The notes: generated by a model not told the origin, from the sequence alone. Shown: positions 28,018-37,410, counted from the first letter of the stretch. The stretch is 64,000 nt of DNA from Bacillus cereus (GCF_025917685.1 NZ_CP089518.1:3845001-3909000), one strand, 5' to 3'. Made by a program: numbers and translations.

Positions 28018-29262
28018 ATGAGCGGAATTATAGCGACATATTTAATCCATGATGATTCACATAACTTAGAAAAAAAAGCTGAGCAAATTGCACTCGGTTT
28101 AACAATTGGATCTTGGACTCATTTGCCACACTTATTGCAAGAACAATTAAAACAGCATAAAGGCAACGTCATTCATGTTGAGGAATTAGCTGAACAAGAA
28201 CATACCAATTCGTATTTACGTAAAAAAGTAAAACGCGGGATTATTAAAATTGAATATCCGTTATTAAACTTCAGTCCAGACTTACCAGCAATTTTAACAA
28301 CTACATTCGGAAAGCTATCACTTGATGGCGAAGTGAAATTAATCGACTTAACTTTTTCAGACGAGCTAAAAAAGCATTTTCCTGGTCCAAAGTTCGGGAT
28401 AGATGGTATTCGAAACCTACTACAAGTGCATGAGCGTCCTCTTTTAATGAGTATTTTTAAAGGAATGATTGGACGAAATATTGGGTATTTAAAAACGCAA
28501 TTACGCGATCAAGCAATTGGTGGTGTAGATATTGTAAAAGATGATGAAATTTTATTCGAAAACTCATTAACACCACTTACAAAAAGAATTGAATCTGGGA
28601 AAGAAGTTTTACAATCCGTATATGAAACATACGGACATAAAACGTTATATGCCGTAAATTTAACAGGTCGAACTTTCGATTTAAAAGAAAATGCGAAACG
28701 CGCAGTGCAAGCCGGGGCTGATATTCTATTATTTAACGTATTTGCTTACGGACTAGATGTACTACAATCACTGGCAGAAGATAATGAAATCACAGTTCCT
28801 ATTATGGCACACCCTGCTGTAAGTGGTGCTTACTCAGCATCCAAGTTATATGGAGTTTCCTCTCCACTATTACTCGGAAAACTATTACGTTATGCTGGCG
28901 CTGACTTTTCATTATTCCCATCTCCATATGGAAGTGTTGCACTAGAAAAAGAGGACGCTCTTGCTATCTCGAAATATTTAACTCAAGACGATCCATTTTT
29001 CAAGAAGAGTTTTTCTGTTCCGTCTGCTGGTATTCACCCTGGTTTCGTTCCCTTTATTTTACGAGATTTCGGTAAAGATGTTGTTATTAATGCTGGCGGT
29101 GGGATACATGGACATCCGAGTGGGGCGCAGGGCGGCGGTAAAGCTTTCCGTACTGCCATTGATGCTACTTTGCAAAATACACCACTTCATGAAGTAGATG
29201 ACATAAATTTACATAGTGCACTACAAATATGGGGAAATCCCTCTCATGGGGTGAAATTATGA
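28018..29262 (+). CDS. mtnW: 2,3-diketo-5-methylthiopentyl-1-phosphate enolase MtnW
   Basis: This RuBisCO-like protein of 414 residues enolises the diketone intermediate of methionine salvage. It has the RuBisCO-like barrel: [15 protein letters not shown], then the region [20 protein letters not shown] that carries the metal-ligand Lys-Asp-Asp-Glu motif (the Lys is carbamylated in homologues), [10 protein letters not shown], and [23 protein letters not shown] near the C-terminus. The ATG follows AGGAGG. It is the first gene of a coupled group mtnW-X-B-D under an S-box. Its stop overlaps the mtnX start. Confidence 0.95.
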   Translation: MSGIIATYLIHDDSHNLEKKAEQIALGLTIGSWTHLPHLLQEQLKQHKGNVIHVEELAEQEHTNSYLRKKVKRGIIKIEYPLLNFSPDLPAILTTTFGKLSLDGEVKLIDLTFSDELKKHFPGPKFGIDGIRNLLQVHERPLLMSIFKGMIGRNIGYLKTQLRDQAIGGVDIVKDDEILFENSLTPLTKRIESGKEVLQSVYETYGHKTLYAVNLTGRTFDLKENAKRAVQAGADILLFNVFAYGLDVLQSLAEDNEITVPIMAHPAVSGAYSASKLYGVSSPLLLGKLLRYAGADFSLFPSPYGSVALEKEDALAISKYLTQDDPFFKKSFSVPSAGIHPGFVPFILRDFGKDVVINAGGGIHGHPSGAQGGGKAFRTAIDATLQNTPLHEVDDINLHSALQIWGNPSHGVKL

Positions 29263-29918
29263 GTATTCAAGTATTTTGTGATTTCGATGGCACGATTACA
29301 AATAATGATAACATTATGTCCATTATGGAAAAATTCGCACCACCAGAAGCCGAAGAAGTAAAGAATAGAATTTTATCACAAGAGCTGTCTATTCAAGAAG
29401 GTGTTTCTCAATTATTTCAATTAATACCTACTAGTCTACACGATGATATGATTCAATTTTTAATAGAAACTGCTGAAATCCGTAGTGGTTTTCATGAATT
29501 TATACAATTTGTAAATGAAAATAACATTTCTTTTTACGTTATATCAGGTGGAATGGATTTCTTCGTCTATCCACTCTTACAAGGAATCATTCCAAAAGAG
29601 CAAATTTACTGTAATGAAACAGACTTTTCAAGTGAATTCATTACAGTTAAGTGGCCTCATCCTTGTGATCATCATTGTCAAAATCATTGCGGATTATGCA
29701 AATCATCTTTAATCCGTAAATTAAGTGATACGAATGACTTCCATATTGTGATTGGAGATTCAATTACTGATTTACAAGCTGCAAAACAAGCAGATAAAGT
29801 ATTTGCCCGCGACTTCCTTATTACAAAGTGTGAAGAAAATCATATTGCTTATATACCGTTTGAAACATTTCATGATGTTCAAACTGAATTAAAACATTTG
29901 TTGGAGGTGAAATCATGA
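29259..29918 (+). CDS. mtnX: 2-hydroxy-3-keto-5-methylthiopentenyl-1-phosphate phosphatase MtnX
   Basis: This HAD-superfamily phosphatase of 219 residues forms acireductone after MtnW. The nucleophile motif [13 protein letters not shown] is at residues 5-16, motif II lies in [11 protein letters not shown], and the Asp pair of motif IV is in [12 protein letters not shown]. The ATG overlaps the mtnW stop (ATGA) and GGGGTG provides the ribosome site, so an upstream in-frame ATG within mtnW is not needed. A Cys/His-rich stretch ([17 protein letters not shown]) is typical of Bacillus MtnX and could bind metal. In some bacteria MtnC does this and the MtnW step together; here they are separate. Confidence 0.94.
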   Translation: MSIQVFCDFDGTITNNDNIMSIMEKFAPPEAEEVKNRILSQELSIQEGVSQLFQLIPTSLHDDMIQFLIETAEIRSGFHEFIQFVNENNISFYVISGGMDFFVYPLLQGIIPKEQIYCNETDFSSEFITVKWPHPCDHHCQNHCGLCKSSLIRKLSDTNDFHIVIGDSITDLQAAKQADKVFARDFLITKCEENHIAYIPFETFHDVQTELKHLLEVKS

Positions 29919-30553
29919 AACAACTTTTTCGTCAATGGTATGACTTAAGCGAGATAAAAAAAGAATTAACAACACGAAATTGGTTTCCAGCAACGAGTGG
30001 TAATATTTCTATAAAGGTTAGTCATGAGCCACTCACTTTTCTTATTACAGCAAGTGGTAAAGATAAAACAAAAACTACTCCTGATGATTTTCTATTAGTA
30101 GATCATCTAGGGGTTCCCGTATTAGAGACTGAATTACGCCCTTCAGCAGAAACAATATTGCATACACATATTTATAACAATACGAATGCCGGGTGTGTAC
30201 TTCATGTTCATACAACTGATAATAATGTCATCACAAATTTATATAGTGATGCAGTCACCCTTCAAAATCAAGAAATTATTAAAGCTCTCGATATTTGGGA
30301 AGAAGGTGCAACAATTAACATTCCTATTATCGAAAACGATGCTCATATCCCAACGCTTGGAGAAAACTTCCGAAAGCATATACAAGGAGATTCGGGAGCA
30401 GTATTAATCCGTAACCATGGTATTACCGTATGGGGCCGAGATAGCTTTGATGCAAAGAAAAGATTAGAAGCTTATGAGTTTTTATTCCAATTTCATATAA
30501 AACTATTATCAATTCAAGGAGGCGTTTCTAATGGCGCAAATTCGTATTCATGA
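29915..30553 (+). CDS. mtnB: Methylthioribulose-1-phosphate dehydratase MtnB
   Basis: This class II aldolase/adducin-type enzyme of 212 residues dehydrates methylthioribulose-1-phosphate. The zinc-binding His pair is in [13 protein letters not shown] near residue 95, with a third His in [12 protein letters not shown], and the phosphate site [13 protein letters not shown] is at residues 21-34. The start ATG overlaps the mtnX stop (ATGA) and the tail overlaps mtnD by 23 bases, so all four genes of the group are translationally coupled. It acts between MtnA and MtnW in the pathway. Confidence 0.95.
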   Translation: MKQLFRQWYDLSEIKKELTTRNWFPATSGNISIKVSHEPLTFLITASGKDKTKTTPDDFLLVDHLGVPVLETELRPSAETILHTHIYNNTNAGCVLHVHTTDNNVITNLYSDAVTLQNQEIIKALDIWEEGATINIPIIENDAHIPTLGENFRKHIQGDSGAVLIRNHGITVWGRDSFDAKKRLEAYEFLFQFHIKLLSIQGGVSNGANSYS

Positions 30554-31043
30554 AGGAAATACTCGTATCGAAAATGAAGTGGAAGTATCTAAATTTCTAC
30601 AAGAGGAAGGCGTTTTATATGAGAAATGGAACATTTTTAAGCTTCCTACTCATTTAAATAAAAATTATTCGTTAACAGATGAAAACAAGGCTGAAATATT
30701 AGCTGTGTTTTCAAAAGAAATTGCTGATGTTTCAGCGCGCCGAGGTTATAAAGCACACGATGTAATTTCACTTTCAAATAGCACACCTAACCTTGACGAA
30801 TTATTAATTAATTTCCAAAAAGAACACCATCATACCGACGATGAAGTTCGCTTTATTGTCAGCGGTCATGGCATCTTCGCTATTGAAGGAAAAGATGGTC
30901 GATTCTTTGACGTTGAACTTGAGCCTGGTGATCTTATATCTGTACCTGAAAATGCAAGACATTATTTTACCTTACAAGATGATCGCCAAGTTGTAGCTAT
31001 TCGTATTTTTGTTACAACAGAAGGTTGGGTTCCAATTTATTAA
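30531..31043 (+). CDS. mtnD: Acireductone dioxygenase MtnD
   Basis: This cupin-fold dioxygenase of 170 residues splits acireductone and oxygen to the keto acid that MtnE aminates when it carries iron; with nickel it gives an off-pathway product. The metal ligands are in [16 protein letters not shown] (two His and Glu near residue 100) and in VPENARHYF (third His). The ATG follows AAGGAGG within the end of mtnB. It closes the S-box-controlled operon, and two hairpins follow. Confidence 0.95.
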   Translation: MAQIRIHEGNTRIENEVEVSKFLQEEGVLYEKWNIFKLPTHLNKNYSLTDENKAEILAVFSKEIADVSARRGYKAHDVISLSNSTPNLDELLINFQKEHHHTDDEVRFIVSGHGIFAIEGKDGRFFDVELEPGDLISVPENARHYFTLQDDRQVVAIRIFVTTEGWVPIY

Positions 31044-31054
31044 GGTAGCTAGTT

Positions 31055-31092
31055 GAATAAAAGATTGGAACCCCTTTTCCAATCTTTTATTC
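31055..31092 (+). terminator. Terminator after mtnD
   Basis: GAATAAAAGATTGGAA and its exact complement form a 16-bp stem. A second hairpin (CAGGCTTA...TAAGCCTG, 31122-31153) followed by ATTTTTTATT lies downstream and may act as backup. The rest of the gap to 31359 is AT-rich promoter-like sequence. Confidence 0.75.
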
Positions 31093-31359
31093 ACTCTACA
31101 TATATACATCCTCCTATGGAACAGGCTTATTTCATAACATTGAAGTAAGCCTGATTTTTTATTCACTAAAATAATTTGTCCCTTTCGTTTGTTCAAATCA
31201 AATACCTCAAATCACGCTTCCACTTTATCAAGTACATTTCGGAACACTTTTTGAACATTTATTGAACTTTTTTGATTTTTTTCTGAAAATTCTGTTTTGT
31301 GTATGATATACTACAACTAATAATAAGGAAAAGAATATTGCAAGCAGAGGGGGATAATC

Positions 31360-31635
31360 ATGAGTTTACTTATCGCACTTATACTAGGAGTTTCATGTGG
31401 AGCTATTCCTGTCATTTTAGGAGCTATTATGGAAGAATTAGAAGTTGGTGTTTTAGGTTTTGTTGCATCTTGTGTAAGCGCTTTATTTTTCGGTTTGTAC
31501 GGTGCTATTCCTGTTGCTATCCTGTGCGCATTTTATATAGTACGCCATGCTCGCGCGAAACAGTTTGGTCCTAATCACATTGCACAAGTTATTCCATTCC
31601 CAATTGAACGATGCCGCCGCGCTTCCAACCTATAA
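31360..31635 (+). CDS. Small membrane protein of unknown function (91 aa)
   Basis: The first 70 residues are nearly all hydrophobic and form two to three membrane helices (MSLLIALILGVSCGAIPVIL, then VGVLGFVASCVSALFFGLYGAIPVAILCAFYIV). A short basic tail (RHARAKQFGPNHIAQVIPFPIERCRR) should lie in the cytoplasm. The ATG follows AGAGGGGGA. No domain is recognised. It stands alone between terminators, with its own promoter-like region upstream (TATGATATACT about 60 bases before the start). Confidence 0.65.
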   Translation: MSLLIALILGVSCGAIPVILGAIMEELEVGVLGFVASCVSALFFGLYGAIPVAILCAFYIVRHARAKQFGPNHIAQVIPFPIERCRRASNL

Positions 31636-31664
31636 ATTATCCAACTTAAATATTATGCCTGCCT

Positions 31665-31706
31665 AAATAAATAAAAAGTCCTCAAATGAGGACTTTTTAT
31701 TTATTT
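31665..31706. terminator. Bidirectional terminator
   Basis: A 19-bp perfect stem centred on GTCCTC/GAGGAC with a four-base loop lies between the small membrane protein gene and the convergent 110-aa gene. Confidence 0.88.
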
Positions 31707-32029
31707 TCTTCTAGAAATTGAAACAATTCTTGCAAATGAAGTGCATCTTCATTATAGCTAACGGATACGTGACATGTCCCTTCAATCTCAGCATGCATAT
31801 AAAGGGCAATTCCATCTCGATCATATTTCAATGCCAAATAAAACTCCATTTCCTCTAACATCTTTTTTGAAGTTCGGATAACATAATGCCCTTTCTCATC
31901 TCGTCCATATTCGAAACTTGGCTCAAAATCGTATTTTTGTTTAAAAGCTTCTTTTTGCTTATCATTAATCTGTACACAAGTTGATTGCTGCACAGCATCA
32001 ATTATCTCGTCAAATTTTTGGAGATCCAT
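31697..32029 (-). CDS. Hypothetical protein (110 aa)
   Basis: This soluble protein has an N-terminal helix (DLQKFDEIIDAVQQSTCVQI) and a predicted beta-rich C-terminal half (GHYVIRTSKKMLEEMEFYLALKYDRDGIALYMHAEI). I do not recognise its family. The ATG follows GGGGTAAATGAG, which overlaps the stop region of the dehydrogenase gene just upstream, so it is the last gene of a three-gene operon (serine hydrolase, dehydrogenase, this protein). Nothing in the sequence suggests an enzyme activity. Confidence 0.68.
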   Translation of the reverse strand: MDLQKFDEIIDAVQQSTCVQINDKQKEAFKQKYDFEPSFEYGRDEKGHYVIRTSKKMLEEMEFYLALKYDRDGIALYMHAEIEGTCHVSVSYNEDALHLQELFQFLEENK

Positions 32030-32034
32030 CTCAT

Positions 32035-32913
32035 TTACCCCTTTATGTATTTTTTGTATAATACTTGTGTTCCGCTATTCTCTTCTCCATCTGCGATTAG
32101 TTCCTCATACAATTCCTTCGCCAAAGTTAAACCAGGTACTGGTAATTGTAATTTGTCAGCTTCATCTAAAGCAATCTTCATATCTTTCATAAAATGCTTC
32201 ACATAAAAACCAGGTTCAAAATCTCCCTTTAACATTCGAGGAGCTAAATTACTTAATGACCAGCTGCCTGCTGCGCCTGTCGAAATACTCTCTAATACTT
32301 TATCTGCATTAAGCCCGGCCTTTTTCGCATATGCCACCGCTTCACATACACCTATCATGTTAGAAGCAATTGCAATTTGATTGCACATTTTCGTATGTTG
32401 TCCACTCCCAGCTGGTCCTTGTAACTGAATATTTGTTCCTAGTTTTTCAAATAACGGTAAACATCTATCATATATGTCTTTCTCTCCACCGACCATAATT
32501 GCAAGCCTTGCTTCTTTAGCACCAACATCTCCTCCAGATACAGGGGCATCTAACGTAAATACATTCTTTCTTTTACCAACTTCATTTATACGTTTTGCCA
32601 ATGTTGGTGTAGATGTCGTAAAATCAATGGCTATCGTGCCTTCATTTGCATTCTCTATAATGCCTTCACTTCCAAAGTAGACTTCTTCAACATCATGTGG
32701 ATATCCAACCATAGTCATTACAACATCTACTTGCTTCACTAACTCTTTCGGTGTATCACACCAATTTGCACCATCTTGTACTAAAAAATCTGTCTTCGCT
32801 TTCGTTCTATTATATACATATACTTTATGACCGCCTTGCATTAAATGATGTACCATACTTTTTCCCATTACACCAATACCGATGAAACCTATTGATAAAG
32901 TTTTACGTTCCAT
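32035..32913 (-). CDS. 3-hydroxyisobutyrate dehydrogenase-family oxidoreductase (YkwC-like)
   Basis: This NAD(P)-dependent beta-hydroxyacid dehydrogenase of 292 residues has the Rossmann motif GFIGIGVMGKSM at residues 9-20, the substrate block DAPVSGGDVGAKEA near 120, and the catalytic Lys in GSGQHTKMCNQI near 170. Members act on 3-hydroxyisobutyrate, tartronate semialdehyde or similar compounds. The exact substrate here is unknown; the closest B. subtilis relative is probably YkwC. It is four bases behind the serine-hydrolase gene and six ahead of the 110-aa gene, all on one strand. Confidence 0.85.
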   Translation of the reverse strand: MERKTLSIGFIGIGVMGKSMVHHLMQGGHKVYVYNRTKAKTDFLVQDGANWCDTPKELVKQVDVVMTMVGYPHDVEEVYFGSEGIIENANEGTIAIDFTTSTPTLAKRINEVGKRKNVFTLDAPVSGGDVGAKEARLAIMVGGEKDIYDRCLPLFEKLGTNIQLQGPAGSGQHTKMCNQIAIASNMIGVCEAVAYAKKAGLNADKVLESISTGAAGSWSLSNLAPRMLKGDFEPGFYVKHFMKDMKIALDEADKLQLPVPGLTLAKELYEELIADGEENSGTQVLYKKYIKG

Positions 32914-32917
32914 TTTC

Positions 32918-34048
32918 TCATCCCCTTTGTTCTAATAAATCATTTACCATCTTTCGGAACTCTTTATTAAAATCATCATCCATACTATTTTTCACATTTG
33001 AAAATAAAATAACAAAAGTCCCTTTTTCTTTATTAAAATTATTGAAAGTGTTCCAACCAGATAATACACCATGATTATGAAAATAGTCCGGATATATATA
33101 AAAACTAAATGCATACTTCCGTTCTGCTGAAGGTGTAAACATCGCTTGTATACTTTGTTCAGAAAGAAGCTTTCCATTTATAATCGCTTCATCTAATTTC
33201 TTCATATCTCCTACTGTCGTATACATCTCACCAGAGCCATATAACCAGTCCATCCCTAATTTTTGCGCTGGTACAAGTTCTTGATCTTTCTTCACATAAC
33301 CCTTCGTGAAGTTTTTATCTCCAGGCACCATATTTCCCATACCTGATTCATGCATCTCTGCCTTTGTAAATATATTTTCTTTTATATAATCTCCTAAAGG
33401 CTTTTTCGTTATGTTTTCTATAATATAAGCAAGTACCATATAATTATAATCCGTATACTTCCAACCTGTTCCTGGTGGAAAATCCAACTTTTGACTTCCA
33501 ATCCAATTTATTAAATTGATACGTGAAGCTACATTAACCTTTCCTTTCCCATTTTCCGGTAAACCAGATGTATGCGTTAACAAGTGATATAACGTAATGT
33601 TTTTATCTGCTGGAAATGAAGGAATGTATTTATTTACATTATCTTGGATATTTAACTTCCCTTGTTCTTGTAGCTGTAAAACAGATGTAGCAACAACTGT
33701 TTTCGTAATAGAACCGATACGATATTTTGTTTGAGGCGTATTTTCTATTTTATTTTGAACATCAGCATATCCATATCCTTTATTCAATATAACATGCTCT
33801 TTATCTGTCACCAAAACTGTCCCATTAAATTGCTTTCCTACTAAATATTGATCTAACTTTTGAGATATACTAGCATAATCGATTTTTTGTACTTCTTCTA
33901 TATTATCCTGTACCTCTGACTCAATAGCGGGAGTTACCTTTGTTGTTAATACTACTTGTTCCTTTAGATCGGGACTATAGAGAAAATAGTATACTCCGCC
34001 GCAAACTACAGCAGACAATGAAGCCATAATCATTATTTTTTTTTTCAT
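32918..34048 (-). CDS. Beta-lactamase-family serine hydrolase (class C / PbpX-like)
   Basis: A single N-terminal membrane helix (KKIMIMASLSAVVCGGVYYFLY) anchors or exports the protein. The serine-hydrolase domain follows from about residue 60, with the SxxK motif in IGSITKTVVAT, the second motif in YTDYNYMVLAYI and a C-terminal HGVLSGWN block that takes the place of KTG. With 376 residues it fits the PbpX/EstB-type enzymes that act on peptidoglycan or esters. Real beta-lactamase activity is not implied. The ATG follows GGAGGAAC. It is the first gene of a three-gene operon. Confidence 0.83.
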   Translation of the reverse strand: MKKKIMIMASLSAVVCGGVYYFLYSPDLKEQVVLTTKVTPAIESEVQDNIEEVQKIDYASISQKLDQYLVGKQFNGTVLVTDKEHVILNKGYGYADVQNKIENTPQTKYRIGSITKTVVATSVLQLQEQGKLNIQDNVNKYIPSFPADKNITLYHLLTHTSGLPENGKGKVNVASRINLINWIGSQKLDFPPGTGWKYTDYNYMVLAYIIENITKKPLGDYIKENIFTKAEMHESGMGNMVPGDKNFTKGYVKKDQELVPAQKLGMDWLYGSGEMYTTVGDMKKLDEAIINGKLLSEQSIQAMFTPSAERKYAFSFYIYPDYFHNHGVLSGWNTFNNFNKEKGTFVILFSNVKNSMDDDFNKEFRKMVNDLLEQRG

Positions 34049-34116
34049 ATTGTTCCTCCATAATTACTTCGTGAAGAATGGTCCCCCACATTCTATTATC
34101 AGGCAATAAAAAAAAA

Positions 34117-34135
34117 TCGCAACAATTTGTTGCGA
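34117..34135 (-). terminator. Terminator after the GGDEF gene
   Basis: TCGCAACAA/TTGTTGCGA forms a stem with a one-base centre, followed by nine T residues on the minus strand. Confidence 0.75.
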
Positions 34136-34139
34136 AAAA

Positions 34140-35432
34140 TCACATTTTTTCCTTTCTATATATACATACTTGATTTTTCCCATTTTTTTTTGCTTCATAT
34201 AATGCAATATCCGCTCTTTGCATTAATTCCTCTTTAGTAATTCCTTGCTCATATAACGCAACTCCAAAACTCGCTGTTAATTTCGAAATTCCAGAAAATT
34301 GCTTTGTTTCAATGAAAAATCGTAACGATTCCGCAACTTGAAACGCTTCTTTTTCTACCGTATCTGTCACTAATATTATAAATTCTTCTCCTCCCCACCT
34401 TGCAAATATATGTTGATGTTCAAATTTAGATTTCATAAGATTTGCAAGTTGTACTAATGCTAAATCGCCAAAATCATGACCATATGTGTCATTTACTGAT
34501 TTAAAGTTATCTATATCAAACAAAATAAGTGCTATTTTTTTATCATTACGTATTACATTCTCCCACTCTGTCTCCAATATTTGCTGGAATTTCAAACGAT
34601 TATATATTTCTGTCAATGAATCTATCATAGCCAGTCTTTCTTGCTCTTGATAGATTTCATCTAATTCTGTAATCTCTGTGCATTTTACTATAAATCGCGA
34701 TAAGTCTTCTGGTAATGGTGTCGCACGTAATAAAAAGGTAGAAGCTTCCCCTTCATAATTGTGCATCTTAATTCTTCTTCCATTTGATAAAGTATCATCC
34801 AGCCATGTTACATCGTGAGTCGTCGAATAATATCCAGTCTCTCTTATAAGATGTTCTGCAAACACTAAATGTTGTTCACGATAGGTAAATAAATTATCAT
34901 ATCCGAAAAACTCTAAAAAATTTGTATTACAATCAACAATCTCATCATCTTCTACTATAAATAATAAATCATTTTGAAAATCAAACATCGTTTGAAGTAA
35001 TTCCTGTTGTAAACTTACTTGTCGCACTAAAGAAAGCTGATATAAACTCTTATTCACTTCCTCCAGTACTACTTGTGGGGTTACTGGTGCTATAACAATA
35101 TTACGTATTCCTAACAGTAGTAAATCTGCAAACTCATTGTTTATCTGTTGATCCCAAATGATAATGAATGTGCTCTGTGAATTATATATATTCTTTATAT
35201 ATTTTATTTGAGCAAAATCTGTTACATACATAATTACAATATGCGGTCTAGTTCTATGAAACAACATTTCTCCTTCTTCAAAACTATTTGCTATAAACAT
35301 ACATTTTGGATGGACGTTTTCTATCGTTTGTTGATGTGTACATCCATCTTCTATATAAAGGACATTCAACTGAAGATCTTGTAATACATTTTGGAAAACA
35401 GTATTCTCTAATAAAAAATGTAGTATGTTCAT
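34140..35432 (-). CDS. Diguanylate cyclase with receiver-like, PAS and GGDEF domains (430 aa)
   Basis: The C-terminal GGDEF domain (about residues 265-428) makes cyclic di-GMP. It has MIDSLTEIYNR, LILFDIDNFKSVNDTYGHDFGD and an active-site WGGEEF. The inhibitory RxxD site five residues upstream is not present (EHQH), so feedback inhibition is probably absent. Residues 1-135 look like a response-regulator fold (NVLYIEDG, IVIMYVTD, LLLLGIRNIVIAPVTPQ) without a clear phospho-Asp. Residues 145-260 form a PAS-like sensor (QNDLLFIVEDDEIVDCNTNFLEFFGYDN). No membrane helix. The ribosome site is weak, and the start could also be the GTG one codon earlier. Confidence 0.85.
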   Translation of the reverse strand: MNILHFLLENTVFQNVLQDLQLNVLYIEDGCTHQQTIENVHPKCMFIANSFEEGEMLFHRTRPHIVIMYVTDFAQIKYIKNIYNSQSTFIIIWDQQINNEFADLLLLGIRNIVIAPVTPQVVLEEVNKSLYQLSLVRQVSLQQELLQTMFDFQNDLLFIVEDDEIVDCNTNFLEFFGYDNLFTYREQHLVFAEHLIRETGYYSTTHDVTWLDDTLSNGRRIKMHNYEGEASTFLLRATPLPEDLSRFIVKCTEITELDEIYQEQERLAMIDSLTEIYNRLKFQQILETEWENVIRNDKKIALILFDIDNFKSVNDTYGHDFGDLALVQLANLMKSKFEHQHIFARWGGEEFIILVTDTVEKEAFQVAESLRFFIETKQFSGISKLTASFGVALYEQGITKEELMQRADIALYEAKKNGKNQVCIYRKEKM

Positions 35433-35650
35433 CACTAGTCTTCACTCACTTCATATATCTTGTTCTACTGAATTCCTCGCAATCATTTTATAAAAAATAG
35501 TTCTCAAAAAAATCCGATTAGTGAGGAATGCATATTAACAAGCTAATTGAGAATGTTATCTTCGCTTATCTACTCTGGAAACTCCTTTTTTAGTGTATGA
35601 TTATAGGAATTGTATCGTTTGTATGAATGCCCCATCTCGTTACTTAAAAC

Positions 35651-35707
35651 TTGACAATTAAAATAAAGTTATTATATTCTTAAATTCAATAACTTACAAA
35701 ATGTAAG
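35651..35707 (+). promoter_or_regulatory. Promoter and palindromic operator of the nitroreductase gene
   Basis: TTGACA (35651) and TATATT (35673) at 16 bases form a SigA-type promoter. CTTACAAAATGTAAG (35693-35707), a perfect palindrome apart from the centre, lies just past the expected start point. It resembles sites of thiol-sensing HxlR/MarR repressors such as YodB, which control nitroreductases in B. subtilis. The rest of the 330-base gap to the GGDEF gene holds no gene. Confidence 0.6.
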
Positions 35708-35763
35708 TAGAATATATTACATTTATTTTATATTAAGTTGATATGTAATTTGGAGGATATATA

Positions 35764-36381
35764 ATGACAAACAATGACTTTTTTAACGTTTTATATGAAC
35801 GCACATCTACACGTGCATTCAACCCTGAAAAAGAAATTTCATCTACAGAATTACATGAAATTTTAAAAGCCGCTGCACAAGCACCTTCTGCTTGGAACTT
35901 GCAACACTGGAAATTCCTTGTTTTCCAAGGCGAAAACGTACAAAAACGATTACATCCAATTGCTTATAACCAACAACAAATTCTTGATGCTTCTGCCGTA
36001 GTCGCTATTTTAGGTGATTTAGAAGCATATAAAAATGTTGAACCTGTTTACGGTCCAATTGTTGAACAAGGATTTATGAAAGAAGAAGCAAAAGAGCGCT
36101 TAGCTAAAAACATTGAATCTGCATATACTCGTGAGCAATACCCACGAGATGCTGCCTTTTCAAATGCTGCTTTAGCAGCAATGCAACTTATGCTTGCTGC
36201 TAAAGCAACTGGTTGGGATACTTGCGCTATTGGTGGATTCAACCCACAAGCACTAATGGAAGAATTTAATGTTTCATCTCGTTACGTACCAATTATGCTT
36301 ATTACAATTGGTGAATCCACTTTAAAAGGTCACCCTGCACCGCGCATGAGCGTAGAACAAGTGAGTGAATGGGCGAAATAA
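35764..36381 (+). CDS. Nitroreductase-family FMN protein (205 aa)
   Basis: This FMN-dependent NAD(P)H oxidoreductase has 205 residues. The flavin-binding N-terminus RTSTRAFNPEKEISSTELHEIL and APSAWNLQHWKFLVF is typical, as is ATGWDTCAIGGFNPQALMEEFNV near residue 160. Relatives (YdgI, YodC, MhqN) reduce quinones or nitro compounds. The start follows TTGGAGGAT. It has its own promoter with a palindromic operator and a terminator, so it is a single inducible unit. The likely role is quinone or electrophile detoxification, which is inferred from the family. Confidence 0.86.
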   Translation: MTNNDFFNVLYERTSTRAFNPEKEISSTELHEILKAAAQAPSAWNLQHWKFLVFQGENVQKRLHPIAYNQQQILDASAVVAILGDLEAYKNVEPVYGPIVEQGFMKEEAKERLAKNIESAYTREQYPRDAAFSNAALAAMQLMLAAKATGWDTCAIGGFNPQALMEEFNVSSRYVPIMLITIGESTLKGHPAPRMSVEQVSEWAK

Positions 36382-36382
36382 T

Positions 36383-36417
36383 AAAAAACGAAGGTAATTT
36401 CATTACCTTCGTTTTTT
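36383..36417 (+). terminator. Terminator after the nitroreductase gene
   Basis: AAAAAACGAAGGTAAT and ATTACCTTCGTTTTTT form a 16-bp stem around three bases. Confidence 0.88.
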
Positions 36418-36616
36418 TATATTCTGTTACACATCCGTAATATTACAATGTATTATTCGACATCTATACGTAGAGAAATCGTAATTTTCATGCTATCCCC
36501 ATAAACAAATATGGCGTTTTGTGTCGAAATTTGTTAAACCACCGAAAGATAACCGTGTGTTTTTGTTACAATTGTGATACAATGATAACAAATAGATAAC
36601 AAGAGAGGGATTTTCA

Positions 36617-36835
36617 TTGAGTTCATACGGAAGCTTTATCGCACTTTTAAGTTACATAGTAACTGTACTACTGCTATATTTTATTGGCGATGCTGCAAAC
36701 ATATCAGTGTTACAATTCCCAAAAGAAGAAGTGTTCCAATTAGAAGCAGAAAAACATACTGCACGATCCATTGCACCACTACTCCTAGCTCTTCCTGTAT
36801 ATATCATCGTTTTATATAAAAGCAAAAAAGTGTAA
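36617..36835 (+). CDS. Small two-helix membrane protein (72 aa)
   Basis: The start is TTG after AGAGAGGGA. The product has two hydrophobic helices (FIALLSYIVTVLLLYFIG and SIAPLLLALPVYIIVLY) joined by a charged loop (FPKEEVFQLEAEKHTAR), and a short basic end. The family is unknown. The upstream region has TTGTTA...TAACAA symmetry near a TACAATG -10-like box, but no clear operator. A hairpin follows the stop codon. It is probably monocistronic. Confidence 0.65.
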   Translation: MSSYGSFIALLSYIVTVLLLYFIGDAANISVLQFPKEEVFQLEAEKHTARSIAPLLLALPVYIIVLYKSKKV

Positions 36836-36871
36836 AGGCTACCTAATTTATTTCATTTCGGTGGTCTTTAC
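36832..36871 (+). terminator. Terminator after the 72-aa gene
   Basis: GTAAAGGCTACC pairs imperfectly with GGTGGTCTTTAC around 16 bases, followed by ATTTTTTTG. Confidence 0.65.
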
Positions 36872-37032
36872 ATTTTTTTGTGATATTTCCCCTATTTTAA
36901 ACATCATTCCATACTAAATACCCACCTAGTCATTTAAAATGAGAAAATCCCCTAGAAAAATTTTCATTATCTGTCCAGTCACCAACTACCGAACTTACAT
37001 AGATTATAAGTGTGAAGGGGGTGATGAGGATT

Positions 37033-37357
37033 ATGTTTGGATCATTTGGATGCTGTGATAACTTTAAAGAATGTCATCATCGAGAGAGAGAGAGAAGAAG
37101 TTAGACCACAACGACCTGCTGTATGTAACGTACTTGCTACTATTTCAGTTGGAACAGAAATTTCTCTTTTAAGTATTAGAGTCCATCAATCATTCCGCAA
37201 TGTAATTTTTGAAGGATTCTGTAACGGTGTTGCTCTTTTCTCTGCTTTAGCTAATAACAACAAAGATAACAACAATAAAGACGATAAGAACAATCAAAAT
37301 ACTTTTACTGGCATTTTACGTGTATGCCCAACTGATATTATCGCAATCGCTATCTAA
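37033..37357 (+). pseudogene. Unknown Cys-containing protein gene frameshifted in a GA repeat
   Basis: An ATG behind AAGGGGGTGATGAGGA opens MFGSFGCCDNFKECHHRERERRS and stops at TAG (37102). A second frame, open through the same region, continues EEVRPQRPAVCNVLATISVG and on to VCPTDIIAIAI at 37357. The switch lies at a run of GA repeats (37082-37094). Adding one GA unit would join both parts into one protein of about 109 residues with HHRERERE followed by EVRPQ. Cys-rich ends and an Asn/Asp/Lys run (NNNKDNNNKDDKNN) suggest a spore-surface type protein, but I cannot name the family. The distal part alone lacks a good start. Confidence 0.6.
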
Positions 37358-37410
37358 TTCTGTTCCTTATCCTCTATAGTAAGAAAATAAGATTTACTTT
37401 TCTCATAGCA

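Noticed and set aside
32918..34048. Serine hydrolase as a resistance beta-lactamase
   Set aside because: The motifs fit the wider PbpX/EstB class, and sequence alone does not indicate beta-lactam hydrolysis.
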